Source of the DNA: Algibacter sp. L1A34
GTDB taxonomy: Bacteria; Bacteroidota; Bacteroidia; Flavobacteriales; Flavobacteriaceae
Length of the DNA stretch: 64,000 bases
Assembly (NCBI RefSeq): GCF_009796805.1
Contig: NZ_CP047029.1
Location: 1,043,501 to 1,107,500 of the forward strand
Direction: 5' to 3'
In this document: positions 42,011-51,758 of the stretch, in pieces
Layout of the letters: the number at the start of each line of letters is the position of its first letter
Numbering within the stretch: the first letter of the stretch is position 1
Translations under genes and position numbers: made by a program
The notes under the pieces: model-generated
What the model saw: only the letters and a program-made list of their open reading frames with translations
Databases searched by the model: none
What the model was told of the DNA's origin: nothing

Positions 42011-45000
42011 ATGAAGTTTTTTACATGCATAATTATGGTTTTAATTGGTTTTTGCGGGTTTTCGCAGGAGCAAACCTCTATTTATAAAACTAAAAAGGTT
42101 GCAGTAAAGCCCGCTATACAAATAGATAGCATAAGTATTAACTCCAGTTCTTTTTCTATTAGAAGAATAGATGGCACACTTATAGACTCAAGTTTTTACA
42201 GCATAGACTTCCCTAAAGCGTTATTAACTTTTAAAAAACCGATTGATACGGATTCTATCATTATCAATTATTTAAGATTTCCAGATTTTTTAACGAAAAC
42301 TTATCGTCAATTAGATGAAAATATTATTGTTGAAAACACAGATAACCTTCAGAAATTATATAAATTATCGGAACCGAACACTGAAAAAGAAGTTATCCCC
42401 TTTGATGGTTTAACAACTTCCGGAAGCATTTCGCGAGGTGTTACCATTGGGAATAATCAGAACTCCGTTTTAAATAGCGAACTCGATCTTCAAATTACAG
42501 GGAAATTAAATGATAAGGTTTCGCTGCGTGCTTCCATTCAAGATGCGAATATACCTTTACAAGAAAGTGGATACAGCCAGCGTTTAGATGAATTCGATCA
42601 AGTTTTTATAGAACTTTTTACCAACGATTGGAATATTAGAGCTGGTGATATCGACTTAGTAAACACCGACTCTTATTTCGCAAGTTTTTCTAAACGTGTA
42701 CAAGGTTTAAATTTTAATTTGAAGTTGGGAGACGATAGCGCTAGAACAGATTTGTTTGCTGCAGGCGCATTGGTTCGCGGCCAATTTACAACGAGCCAAT
42801 TTACTGCTCAAGAAGGAAACCAAGGCCCTTATAAATTACAAGGCGCCAATGGAGAATTATTCGTGCTTATTGTATCTGGAAGTGAAACGGTTTATGTGAA
42901 CGGCGTGGCCGTAAAACGTGGCGAAGACCAAGATTATATTATTGATTATAATGCCGGTGAAATTATTTTTAATTCAACATTCCCCATAACTTCCGAGATG
43001 CGAATTACCGTAGATTATCAATTTAGCGACAGAAACTATTCTCGTTTCGTGGCTTACGGTGGCGGTAAATTTGAAAGTGAAAAGCTGAAAATTGGTGTTT
43101 CTATATATTCTGAAAATGATGCTAAAAACCAACCTTTACAACAAAATTTATCGGAAGAGCAGGTTCAAATTTTAGCTGAAGCTGGTGATGATAAATCTTT
43201 AATGGTAGCACCTTCGGAAATTCAAGAAGCTTTAAACGAAAATAGAATTTTATACAAAAAAGAACTGATTGATGGCGCCGAAGTTTTTGTATTCTCTAAT
43301 AGTGAGGACGATGAATTGTATCGTGTAACGTTCTCTCAAGTTGGTGACAACCTCGGTGATTACATATTAAGTAGTAGCAACGCCATTAATAACATTTACG
43401 AATATGTGGGTGTTTTACAAGGTAACTACGCTCCTATTACACAGCTTATTGCTCCAACAAAACTCCAATTAGTTGTGGTGAACGGTGCATATAACCCTTC
43501 GGAAAAAACACATATTAATTTTGAACTTGCAGGAAGTAAAAACGATTTGAATTTATTTTCAACCATCGACGATCAAAATAATGATGGTTTCGCAGGGAAG
43601 TTAAATATTGAACAACAACTTATAAAAACAGACAGTCTTTGGAATCTAAATGCACTTTTTGATTCCGATTATATTAGTTCAGATTTCAGAAATATTGAAG
43701 GACTTTATAATCCGGAGTTCAATCGGGATTGGAATTTAGATTTAACGAACCTCAATGGTATTGGCTCCAATTTAGGAAATCAATTACTTGTAAATTCCGG
43801 TTTTAGCGTATTTCATCGTGAAAAAGGATATTTAAATTATCAATTTGAACATTTAAATTTTTCCGATGGTTTTAATGGAAATCGCCATGTAGCCAATGCT
43901 AATTTAGTTTTTGGTAAATTGAGATTCTCTTCTATCTCTAGTTTTTTAAATGCAGATTCTAATAGTAATACATCCACCTTTTTAAGATCTTACAATCGTA
44001 TTTCTTATAGTTTAAAATCGAGTTGGATTGGTACAAAAATGGCTATTGAAGACAACCAACAAACCGATATTGCAACACAACAATTAACAGAATTAAGTCA
44101 GAAATTTAAATCGTATGAGGTATTTTTTGGAGTTGGAGACAGTACACAAATATTTGCAGAAATAGGTTATAAACATCGTGTAAATGATAGCATTAGAAAC
44201 AATGTATTAGAAAAAGTAAATACATCCAACACATTTTATTTAGATTCAAAATTGGTTCAAAAGAAAAACACCACCTTATCTCTATTTGCCAATTACAGAA
44301 CTTTAAAAAGTGAAGATATTGATATTGCAGATGAGCAATCGCTGAATTCGCGGCTACAATTCAACCAAAAACTATTTAATCAATTAATACAGTGGAACAC
44401 CATTTTCGAAACCAATTCGGGTACTTTACCTCAGCAAGATTTTACTTATATTGAAGTCGAAGCCGGCTTAGGCACATATACTTGGGTAGACTATAATGCA
44501 AACGGTATTCAGGAACTTGATGAGTTTGAAATTGCACAGTTTCAAGATCAAGGAAAATATATTCGGGTGCTATTACCTAATCAGGTGTATATTAAAACGC
44601 ACCAAAACCGTTTGAGCCAGACATTAACCATTAACCCATCGAAATGGTCGGTTTCCAAAAAGAAAACAGAAAAATTTTGGTCGCATTTTTATAATCAAAC
44701 CGCTTATTTAATCGACCGAAAAATAAAACGTCAGGGAAATAAATTCAACTTAAATCCTTTTGAAAAAAACGCGAACGATCAATTAGGTTTACAGTTAAAT
44801 TTTAGAAATGTATTGTTTTTTAATCGCGGCAAACAGCACTACACAACATCTTACACCTTTTTAGATAACACTACCCGAAGTGTTTTATCTATTGGCTATA
44901 TCGAGAATAGCATCAAAAGTCATCAACTTAATTTTAATCATAAAATATCGGGTAATTGGTTAATAAACGTGCTTTCAACTTTTGAAAACAATGAAAGTGT

Positions 45001-45433
45001 GAGTGAAAACTATTCTAGTAGAAATTACAATTTTGATGAAACGCGATTCAACCCCAAACTCTCTTATTTATTTAACGATAATTCTAGCTTTGATATATTT
45101 TATCAATATGAAGACAAAACAAATACTATAGGCGATTTTGAAGCTTTACAGCAACAAAAATACGGCGCATCGTTTACGCTTAACAATAAAGACAAAGGTG
45201 CTTTAAATGGAGAGTTTAACTATTTATCTAATACTTTTGAAGGTTCTGCTGGCACGCCTGTTGCTTACCAAATGTTAGAAGGGTTACAGCCAGGAAAAAA
45301 CTTTACTTGGACATTGCTTGCGCAAAAAAAACTAACTAATTTCTTAGATTTAAATTTTAGCTACTTCGGAAGGAAAACAGAAACTAGCAAAACCATCCAC
45401 ACAGGCTCTTTTCAACTGAAAGCTTATTTTTAA
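42011..45433 (+). CDS. Very large predicted outer-membrane protein of unknown function
   Basis: A 1140-residue exported protein: signal MKFFTCIIMVLIGFCGFSQ, an N-terminal beta domain (about 30-140) and then repeated amphipathic strands typical of a large barrel (SLRASIQDANIPLQES, DYNAGEIIFNSTFPITSEMRITVDYQFSDRNYSRFVAYGG, LNINGEFNYL-like segments), ending in a barrel-type final strand HTGSFQLKAYF. A calcium-loop-like DYNANGIQELDEFE sits near residue 830. It resembles a family of long Bacteroidota outer-membrane proteins without SusC/TonB features, possibly translocation- or surface-related. No function is known to me. Confidence 0.7.
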   Translation: MKFFTCIIMVLIGFCGFSQEQTSIYKTKKVAVKPAIQIDSISINSSSFSIRRIDGTLIDSSFYSIDFPKALLTFKKPIDTDSIIINYLRFPDFLTKTYRQLDENIIVENTDNLQKLYKLSEPNTEKEVIPFDGLTTSGSISRGVTIGNNQNSVLNSELDLQITGKLNDKVSLRASIQDANIPLQESGYSQRLDEFDQVFIELFTNDWNIRAGDIDLVNTDSYFASFSKRVQGLNFNLKLGDDSARTDLFAAGALVRGQFTTSQFTAQEGNQGPYKLQGANGELFVLIVSGSETVYVNGVAVKRGEDQDYIIDYNAGEIIFNSTFPITSEMRITVDYQFSDRNYSRFVAYGGGKFESEKLKIGVSIYSENDAKNQPLQQNLSEEQVQILAEAGDDKSLMVAPSEIQEALNENRILYKKELIDGAEVFVFSNSEDDELYRVTFSQVGDNLGDYILSSSNAINNIYEYVGVLQGNYAPITQLIAPTKLQLVVVNGAYNPSEKTHINFELAGSKNDLNLFSTIDDQNNDGFAGKLNIEQQLIKTDSLWNLNALFDSDYISSDFRNIEGLYNPEFNRDWNLDLTNLNGIGSNLGNQLLVNSGFSVFHREKGYLNYQFEHLNFSDGFNGNRHVANANLVFGKLRFSSISSFLNADSNSNTSTFLRSYNRISYSLKSSWIGTKMAIEDNQQTDIATQQLTELSQKFKSYEVFFGVGDSTQIFAEIGYKHRVNDSIRNNVLEKVNTSNTFYLDSKLVQKKNTTLSLFANYRTLKSEDIDIADEQSLNSRLQFNQKLFNQLIQWNTIFETNSGTLPQQDFTYIEVEAGLGTYTWVDYNANGIQELDEFEIAQFQDQGKYIRVLLPNQVYIKTHQNRLSQTLTINPSKWSVSKKKTEKFWSHFYNQTAYLIDRKIKRQGNKFNLNPFEKNANDQLGLQLNFRNVLFFNRGKQHYTTSYTFLDNTTRSVLSIGYIENSIKSHQLNFNHKISGNWLINVLSTFENNESVSENYSSRNYNFDETRFNPKLSYLFNDNSSFDIFYQYEDKTNTIGDFEALQQQKYGASFTLNNKDKGALNGEFNYLSNTFEGSAGTPVAYQMLEGLQPGKNFTWTLLAQKKLTNFLDLNFSYFGRKTETSKTIHTGSFQLKAYF

Positions 45434-45443
45434 AAGTTTTAAT

Positions 45444-46388
45444 TTATTTAATATCATCTACTTTTTCGAATACAGAAATAATAGTTTTTACCGCATTTAT
45501 GTAAAACTCAGGTTGAATATTCTCGAAATCATCGGTTGGTTCGTGATAATCTTTATGATCGTCTACTCCAAAATATAAAAATGGAATATCTTTTTTATAA
45601 AAGTTACCATGATCTGATGAATATGTCCAATTTTCCAAACCATCATAACCATCATGTCCTGGAATAAGCTTTAGATTTCCCGAGCCTTCAACTGTAGCTA
45701 CAATATTTTTTAAAGTTTCGTTATAGGCCGTACCTACAGCAAATAACTCATTTTTATCACTGCGGCTAATCATATCCATATTAAGGTTGCAACTTATATT
45801 TTTATAGGCCAAGGTTTCACTCTTTATAAAATATTTAGAACCTTGTAAACCTAATTCTTCACCATCGAAGGCCGCTAAAATAACAGAATGCTTAGGTGGG
45901 TTTTTCTGAAAATATTCTGCAAAACTAAATAAAGCGCTTAGTCCTGATGCATTATCATCGGCTCCATTATAAATTTTTCCCATTTTGATACCTTCATGAT
46001 CGTAATGCGCACTTATTACAATATATTTTTTAGATAATTCAGATCCTTTTATAAGTCCCAAAATATTGACTCCAGTATAGGTTTCTCTTTTTGCATAAAA
46101 ATGAAACGACTGCTGATAATTCTTCATAAAAGGTAAAACCTCTAAAGCATGAAACTGGTTAATAATATATTTTCTCGTTTTTTCTGCTCCCTTAGTTCCT
46201 GTCCGTCTTCCTTCAAAAGCATCAGACGATAAAGATTTCAGATGCTTTAATAGGGTGGTTTCGTTAAATAAAAACGTAGAGCTTTCTTGAGACTGACTTG
46301 TTCCTTCAAAAGAAAACACAACACAATGAAGGGTAATTAAAAATAGGTATTTAAGCATATTTGGGGTTGATAATCTGTAGTTTTTCAT
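45444..46388 (-). CDS. M28 family aminopeptidase, exported
   Basis: A 314-residue zinc peptidase with an N-terminal signal (VVFSFEGTSQ). Zinc-site motifs: VISAHYDHEGIKMG, YNGADDNASGLSALFSFAEYF, and AFDGEELGLQGSKYF, as in M28. It likely removes N-terminal residues from peptides in the periplasm. The true start may be the ATG at 46358 (MLKYLFLITLHC), which gives a more typical signal peptide than the longer start used here. Confidence 0.88.
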   Translation of the reverse strand: MKNYRLSTPNMLKYLFLITLHCVVFSFEGTSQSQESSTFLFNETTLLKHLKSLSSDAFEGRRTGTKGAEKTRKYIINQFHALEVLPFMKNYQQSFHFYAKRETYTGVNILGLIKGSELSKKYIVISAHYDHEGIKMGKIYNGADDNASGLSALFSFAEYFQKNPPKHSVILAAFDGEELGLQGSKYFIKSETLAYKNISCNLNMDMISRSDKNELFAVGTAYNETLKNIVATVEGSGNLKLIPGHDGYDGLENWTYSSDHGNFYKKDIPFLYFGVDDHKDYHEPTDDFENIQPEFYINAVKTIISVFEKVDDIK

Positions 46389-46456
46389 CTTAAAAAAACA
46401 GACTCATTAATGGTGAAATAAATATACGTAATTTTTTACATATTAGATTTTTTAAT

Positions 46457-46489
46457 AAAAAAAGCATCTCCGTAGAGATGCTTTTTATT
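46457..46489 (-). terminator. Rho-independent terminator of nrdBA
   Basis: AAAAAGCATCTC-TACG-GAGATGCTTTTT read on the minus strand, 53 bases after the nrdA stop. Confidence 0.9.
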
Positions 46490-46541
46490 AACACTTACCT
46501 ACTACCGTAGGATTTACTTAACACTATATTTTTAGTGAAGG

Positions 46542-48335
46542 TTAACCTTCACAACTTTTACATTCTTTCTTCTGCTTAAATTTTTGTGCAGCATTCATAC
46601 TGTGTTGGTAGTATAAAGACTTAACACCTAATTGCCAAGCAGTAACATATATTTTATTAATCTCTTTTACAGGCATATCTGGATGCACCATAATGTTTAA
46701 AGATTGTGCTTGATCGATATGGTTTTGTCTGTTAGCAGCCTGATAAATAATAGTCATCTGGTCGATTTCAGAATACGTTTTAAACACATCTTTTTCATGA
46801 TCGGTAAGTTCTTCTAAATGTTGAACAGAACCATCGTTATCACGAATAGACCTCCAAATTTCACTAGTATTAATTCCTTTTTCTTTTAAAAGATCTAATA
46901 AAAACGGGTTCTTGATAGTTGTTTTAATTTTAGCAATATCTTTTACATAACTGTTAGACCAAATTGGCTCGATACCTTGAGAAACTTGTCCTAAAATAAA
47001 TGCTGAAGATGTTGTTGGAGCTACAGCGTTAAGCGTTGTATTACGTCTGCCATAACCTTTTAAAACTTCTGGCTCACCAAATAATACCGCTAATTCTTTT
47101 GATGCTTTAACAGATTTTTCTTTAATAGTTTTAAAGATTTCACTGTTTAAATCGAAAGCTTCTTGACTATCAAAACCTACCATTTTAGATTGTAATAATG
47201 AGTGCCATCCTAAAGCGCCCATACCTAAAGCTCTGTTTTCTTTAGCGAAAGTATAAGCTTTTTCCATAAACATGAACGTGTGTCTATCATCACGACTATC
47301 AGAATCTCTATAAACTTCTAATTTTGTAATAAACTCTTCTAATACCGCATCTAAAAAGTATACCATAGTTTCTACAGCATCGGTATCTTTCCATTTATCG
47401 TAATGTAATAAGTTTATTGAAGATAATACACAAACAAAAGACCAACGATCGTTTGTAGGTAGCATAATTTCAGAACATAAGTTACTTGCGTAAATCTCAT
47501 GGTTCTTATCTTTATAAACATCAGGAGCATTATTATTTGCATTATCTCTGAAGAAAATATAAGGATATCCTATTTCTCCTCTACGTTGTAATACTTTTGC
47601 CCAAATAGCTCTTTTATCAGCATCACCATCAATCATTTCTTGCATCCACTCGTTACCAACTGTAACACCATGGGTTAATTCTTGAATTGGGTTTCCTTCT
47701 GTTCCTATTTCTAAAAACTCGTGAATATCTTGGTGCTCTATTGGTAAATAGGGTGAAAAACGACCGCGACGTACAGACCCCTGACTTACAACATCTACCA
47801 TTTTTTCGAAAAGTTGCATGATGTGAACTGCACCAGAAGACTCTCCATTATTTTTTACAGGCGCACCTCTATGGCGCAATTTCCCGAAATAACCAGATGT
47901 ACCACCACCAAGTTTAGACATCATTCCAACTTCCGATTGTGTATATAGAATATCTCCCATATCATCAGAAATATGCGAACCAAAGCAACTAATTGGTAAG
48001 CCACGACGCTTGCCAAAGTTAGACCATACTGGCGAAGCTAAAGAGTAATACCCTTCTGCCATGTACCCGTAAAATTTATCTGCAAAGCCATCGATTTTTA
48101 AAATCTCTTCGGCTCTTTCTGCTATTTCTCTAATTCTTTGTTCCGGTGTAGCATCATCGGTAAGGTATCCAGAGGCTAAAAACTGACGACTATTTTCGGT
48201 TAACCATTTTATTTCTGGCTGTTTTCCAATTTCTTTTCTAGCTTCTTTTCTTGCTTTCTTTAAATCATCATAATTAGATGATTTTGTGTTTTCATTTAAA
48301 CTCGTGTCGGTTTGATTTTTTGTCTGATTGTTCAT
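46542..48335 (-). CDS. nrdA: Class I ribonucleotide reductase large subunit (no ATP-cone)
   Basis: Reduces ribonucleoside diphosphates to deoxy forms. At 597 residues it is short because it lacks the N-terminal ATP-cone allosteric domain. Catalytic residues: Cys in LPISCFGSHISD, NLCSEIMLP carrying the radical Cys and Glu, a second redox Cys in FVCVLSSINL, the tyrosine pair in LYYQHSMN, and the C-terminal shuttle CKSCEG. The partner nrdB lies directly upstream (2-base gap) on the same strand. Confidence 0.95.
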   Translation of the reverse strand: MNNQTKNQTDTSLNENTKSSNYDDLKKARKEARKEIGKQPEIKWLTENSRQFLASGYLTDDATPEQRIREIAERAEEILKIDGFADKFYGYMAEGYYSLASPVWSNFGKRRGLPISCFGSHISDDMGDILYTQSEVGMMSKLGGGTSGYFGKLRHRGAPVKNNGESSGAVHIMQLFEKMVDVVSQGSVRRGRFSPYLPIEHQDIHEFLEIGTEGNPIQELTHGVTVGNEWMQEMIDGDADKRAIWAKVLQRRGEIGYPYIFFRDNANNNAPDVYKDKNHEIYASNLCSEIMLPTNDRWSFVCVLSSINLLHYDKWKDTDAVETMVYFLDAVLEEFITKLEVYRDSDSRDDRHTFMFMEKAYTFAKENRALGMGALGWHSLLQSKMVGFDSQEAFDLNSEIFKTIKEKSVKASKELAVLFGEPEVLKGYGRRNTTLNAVAPTTSSAFILGQVSQGIEPIWSNSYVKDIAKIKTTIKNPFLLDLLKEKGINTSEIWRSIRDNDGSVQHLEELTDHEKDVFKTYSEIDQMTIIYQAANRQNHIDQAQSLNIMVHPDMPVKEINKIYVTAWQLGVKSLYYQHSMNAAQKFKQKKECKSCEG

Positions 48336-48337
48336 TT

Positions 48338-49612
48338 TTAAAATAAGTCGTCGCTAGTTATACTTTTTGTTCTTTTACTGTAGTTTATTGAGCGTTTCAC
48401 GAAGAAATCGCCGTGTTTAGTACCGATTATTTCATCGTCAAACCATTCGGTTTTTTGCACTAATTCTTCGTTAACTTCAAATACTTTTTCAATACCAATA
48501 CTCTCTAAAGAGTTGTTGAAACGGTTTTTAATAAACTCGTTAACCACATCTTTTGGTAAGAAATCTAATTCACCGTCTTCAAAAATCCAGTCTACAATAT
48601 CACTTTCAGAATCGAAAGCTTCAATACATAACTTTTTAATTAAGTCTGCATGCTCGTCATCAAACCATGTTGGGTTTTCTTCTTTTATAATTTTAATAAT
48701 ATCAATACCAAAATCACCGTGTATTTGCTCTTCTTTAGAAGTTGCTTCAACAACATTAGACACTCCTTTAAGCATGTTTTTATGCTTATTAAAGGCCATA
48801 ATGATTAAAAACTGAGAAAATAAAGACACGTGTTCTATAAATAAAGAAAACAACAAAATAGATTCTGCATAATCTCTATTGTTTTCACTTTTGGCATTTT
48901 TTAAGGCGGTTTCTAAATAATGAACCCGTCTCATTATTACTGGTTTTTTCTTTAAATCTTTAAACTCGTTGTTAAGGCCTAATATTTCCAATAAATGCGA
49001 ATATGCATCATGGTGACGCACTTCACTTTCTGCAAATGTAGCACCTACAGAACCAATCTCTGGTTTAGGCATTTTGTTATAGATATCTCCCCAAAAACTT
49101 TTTACAGCAACTTCAATTTGAGAAATAGCCAACATAGTATTCTTAATGGCGTTTTGCTCAATTGGAGTTAGTCTTGTTTTAAAATCTTGTATATCACTTG
49201 TAAAATTAAATTCTGAATGAATCCAGTATGAGTGACGAATAGCATCCACATAATCATTTAATGCAGGATACTCATAAGGCTTTAAATTAATTCGTTTTTC
49301 GAAAATATTTGTCTTTCTACTTCTCGCTTGCTCATTTCTATATAGTATGTAAGCTTTTGCTACATCATGAAAAGAGCTCTCCATTAATTTATCCTCAACA
49401 AGATCTTGAACTTGTTCTACATTAGGTAAATAATTAATATCTTTTTCTTTTCTATCTAATAATGTTCTTAAAACTTCTATAGCGATAACTTCTGCATCCT
49501 CTTTACTTCCGTTTCCAACTGAAAGCATGGCTTTTTCAACTGCACTAGAAATTTTAGTTAAAACAAAAGGACTTGTTTCGTAATCTCTTTTTATTATTTG
49601 TGTAATCTCCAT
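48338..49612 (-). CDS. nrdB: Class I ribonucleotide reductase small subunit with N-terminal ATP-cone
   Basis: Generates the radical for NrdA. Residues 1-95 are an ATP-cone (ISSAVEKAMLS, YLPNVEQVQDLVEDKLMES, AYILYRNEQARSRK), an allosteric domain normally on NrdA. The ferritin-like core has metal ligands D140, E197, H200, E260, E295 and H298, plus Tyr204 in the radical-tyrosine position. This architecture matches the Leeuwenhoekiella blandensis enzyme, where ATP/dATP switch NrdB between dimer and tetramer, and the manganese subclass Id described in flavobacteria. Length 424 against about 330-375 for ordinary NrdB. A possible -7 box TAATTTTG is at 49670-49663. Confidence 0.96.
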   Translation of the reverse strand: MEITQIIKRDYETSPFVLTKISSAVEKAMLSVGNGSKEDAEVIAIEVLRTLLDRKEKDINYLPNVEQVQDLVEDKLMESSFHDVAKAYILYRNEQARSRKTNIFEKRINLKPYEYPALNDYVDAIRHSYWIHSEFNFTSDIQDFKTRLTPIEQNAIKNTMLAISQIEVAVKSFWGDIYNKMPKPEIGSVGATFAESEVRHHDAYSHLLEILGLNNEFKDLKKKPVIMRRVHYLETALKNAKSENNRDYAESILLFSLFIEHVSLFSQFLIIMAFNKHKNMLKGVSNVVEATSKEEQIHGDFGIDIIKIIKEENPTWFDDEHADLIKKLCIEAFDSESDIVDWIFEDGELDFLPKDVVNEFIKNRFNNSLESIGIEKVFEVNEELVQKTEWFDDEIIGTKHGDFFVKRSINYSKRTKSITSDDLF

Positions 49613-50226
49613 AATTATCTTTTGTTAATAGCTAGACACTCATTTGAATATTGATGTTAATCCAAAATTATGTTCGTTAATCGGTAAAATCGTGTTATAT
49701 TTTTCTTTAAGAGAAATAAAAAGAGGCTTGTGTTGCATCACTTATCTAAAAAATAAAGTAGAAAAGTTTTGCTTTTTTTGCCGACAACAAAGATTGACAT
49801 TTGTTCCTGAAAATGAAAGGGTATTTTATAAACATTGTCAACAAGTTTTTAACAATTATATAATCTCGCAAAAAACAGGTGCTTTTTTTATGACATTCTT
49901 ACTTTATTGAATATCAAATTATTATAAATAAATAAAATCAAACTTCAGCCTATAAATTCACTGTACAAATTCATACTAGAACCCCTTATTTCACACTTGT
50001 TAATACGAGATTTTAGACATTGATTTACCTTCGAATTTCAATGAATTCTTAAAGTATAAATTTTAAATACCGGGTATTGAATTTTATTAAAATCAAAATA
50101 TTTAGACAGCTTTTTTTATTTTTTTTCTGAAAAAATATTTTGAAAATGAAATTTTATTTTAAATGAATTTGAAGTTTTTTAGATCTCGGTTTCATTTTTT
50201 TAAGAAGAAGAATATTCAAAATCTAT
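49613..50226. other. 614-bp gene-poor region upstream of nrdB
   Basis: The longest gap in the window. It holds a candidate nrdB -7 box (49670-49663) and otherwise very AT-rich DNA with A/T runs. An 88-codon open frame (49644-49910) contains a CxxC but lies over the promoter and shows no family resemblance. I see no NrdR-box-like pair, no tRNA and no strong hairpin. Confidence 0.5.
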
Positions 50227-50790
50227 TTACATAGTCTCGGCTACTTTTTCTAATTCGGCATACCAATCTTCGCCAAATTTTCGAATAAGCGCTTCCTTAA
50301 CAAATTTATAAACTGGCACACCTAATTCTTCACCAAGCGTACAAGCATCATCACAAATTTGCCATTTATGATAATTTACAGCAGAAAACTCCGAGTAATC
50401 TTGAATTCTTACTGGATACAAATGGCAAGACACTGGTTTTTTCCAGTCTACCTCACCTTGATTATAAGCTTCTTCAATAGCACATAGCGCAACGTTCTTT
50501 TCATCGAAAATTACATAAGCACAATCGGCACCATTAATTAAGGGTGTTTCTAAGTCGCCATCTTCCGAAGTTACATAAGTACCTTGCGCCTCTATAGCAT
50601 CAATGCCTTCCTGTCGTAAAAACGGTTTTACCTTAGGATAAATAGCCTCCATGATTTTAATTTCGTCTTCCTCTAAAGGAGCGCCTGCATCACCATCGAT
50701 ACAACAAGCACCTTTACACGCCGAAAGGTTACACAAAAAATCTTTTTTTATTACATCTTCTGAAATAATGGTCTTACCTAATTGAAACAT
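50227..50790 (-). CDS. DUF3109 family cysteine-rich protein
   Basis: A 187-residue cytoplasmic protein with the DUF3109 pattern FLCNLSACKGACCIDGDAGAPLEEDEI near the N-terminus and further cysteines (DCAYVIF, ALCAIEEAY, SCHLYPVRI, QICDDACTLGEELGVPVY). Seven to nine conserved cysteines suggest an iron-sulfur or zinc centre, as in YkgJ-like proteins. Function unknown. A -7 box TATTTTTG lies at 50821-50814. Confidence 0.88.
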   Translation of the reverse strand: MFQLGKTIISEDVIKKDFLCNLSACKGACCIDGDAGAPLEEDEIKIMEAIYPKVKPFLRQEGIDAIEAQGTYVTSEDGDLETPLINGADCAYVIFDEKNVALCAIEEAYNQGEVDWKKPVSCHLYPVRIQDYSEFSAVNYHKWQICDDACTLGEELGVPVYKFVKEALIRKFGEDWYAELEKVAETM

Positions 50791-50857
50791 ATTGTATTTT
50801 ACGTTAGAAAATGCAAAAATAGTTAATCTTAAATTGAAATTAATTAATTTAATAATC

Positions 50858-50865
50858 TACTTTTG
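50858..50865 (+). promoter_or_regulatory. Predicted marC-operon promoter
   Basis: TACTTTTG with a TTG at 50834-50836, spacer 21 bases, a full match to the flavobacterial TTG-N17-23-TAnnTTTG promoter. The leader to the ATG is about 85 bases. Confidence 0.6.
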
Positions 50866-50954
50866 CCGAAAAATTGAGATTTCTCAGTTTAAACAGATTT
50901 AACTAAGAAAAACGTAAACATTATTACGATTTATTAAAATTACAAAAAAAAGAA

Positions 50955-51542
50955 ATGCAATTTAATTTAAAAGAAATATTCACAGCTTTTATGGTACTAT
51001 TCGCAGTAATCGATATTATTGGCAATATTCCCATAGTAATCGATTTACGCAAAAAGGTAGGACACATACAAAGTGAAAAAGCTTCTATTTACGCAGGAGT
51101 GATATTAATCGTTTTCCTGTTTTTAGGAAAAAGTATTTTAACCCTTATTGGTATAGATGTAAATTCTTTTGCTGTAGCAGGTGCCTTTATTTTATTTTTT
51201 ATTGCTTTAGAAATGATACTCGGTATTACACTATATAAGCAAGAGGAAGAGGCTTCTATGACTACAGCCGTATTCCCATTGGCATTTCCGCTTATTGCGG
51301 GACCAGGAAGTTTAACTACCTTACTATCATTAAGAGCAGAATTTAGAACAGAAAACATTATTGTTGCTGTTTTAATGAATGTTATTATTATTTTTATCGT
51401 TTTAAAAACATCTTCAAAAATCGAAAGTATAATTGGCCAAAATGGTATTAACATTATACGAAAAATATTTGGCGTTATTTTACTAGCTATTGCAGTAAAA
51501 TTATTTGCACATAATATTAAAGCGCTATTTGAAGTAATATAA
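50955..51542 (+). CDS. MarC family inner-membrane protein
   Basis: A 195-residue protein with about six membrane segments and the MarC-type segments VIDIIGNIPIVIDLRKK and VFPLAFPLIAGPGSLTTLLSL. MarC was once linked to multiple antibiotic resistance but its role is unknown. First gene of a three-gene plus-strand operon (gaps 10 and 2 bases) with a small membrane protein and a FAD-binding protein. Confidence 0.9.
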   Translation: MQFNLKEIFTAFMVLFAVIDIIGNIPIVIDLRKKVGHIQSEKASIYAGVILIVFLFLGKSILTLIGIDVNSFAVAGAFILFFIALEMILGITLYKQEEEASMTTAVFPLAFPLIAGPGSLTTLLSLRAEFRTENIIVAVLMNVIIIFIVLKTSSKIESIIGQNGINIIRKIFGVILLAIAVKLFAHNIKALFEVI

Positions 51543-51552
51543 ATATTATAAT

Positions 51553-51756
51553 ATGAAAATTTTAACCGTAGTTTTTAGCATCCTTGCCTTAGGACTTATT
51601 ATTTTTAATTTCACTGAAATAAATTTAGACAACCCTTTTCAAGGTCAAAGCATGATTGCTATAATAACCATTGTAGCATTGCTATGTGTAATATTAATGA
51701 TGTTGATTTTAAGAGTCTCTAAAAGAATTGAGCAAAAAGTAAAAGACATTAAATAA
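51553..51756 (+). CDS. Small two-segment membrane protein
   Basis: A 67-residue protein with two hydrophobic segments (about 3-19 and 33-55) and a lysine-rich C-terminal tail (RVSKRIEQKVKDIK) placed in the cytoplasm by charge. No family name recognised. It lies between marC and the FAD protein with almost no gaps, so it is a real operon member. Confidence 0.7.
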   Translation: MKILTVVFSILALGLIIFNFTEINLDNPFQGQSMIAIITIVALLCVILMMLILRVSKRIEQKVKDIK

Positions 51757-51758
51757 AT

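Noticed and set aside
49644-49910. 88-codon open frame with a CxxC upstream of nrdB
   Set aside because: It covers the predicted nrdB promoter, is very Phe/Tyr/Lys-rich as AT-rich noise would be, and has no recognisable family.
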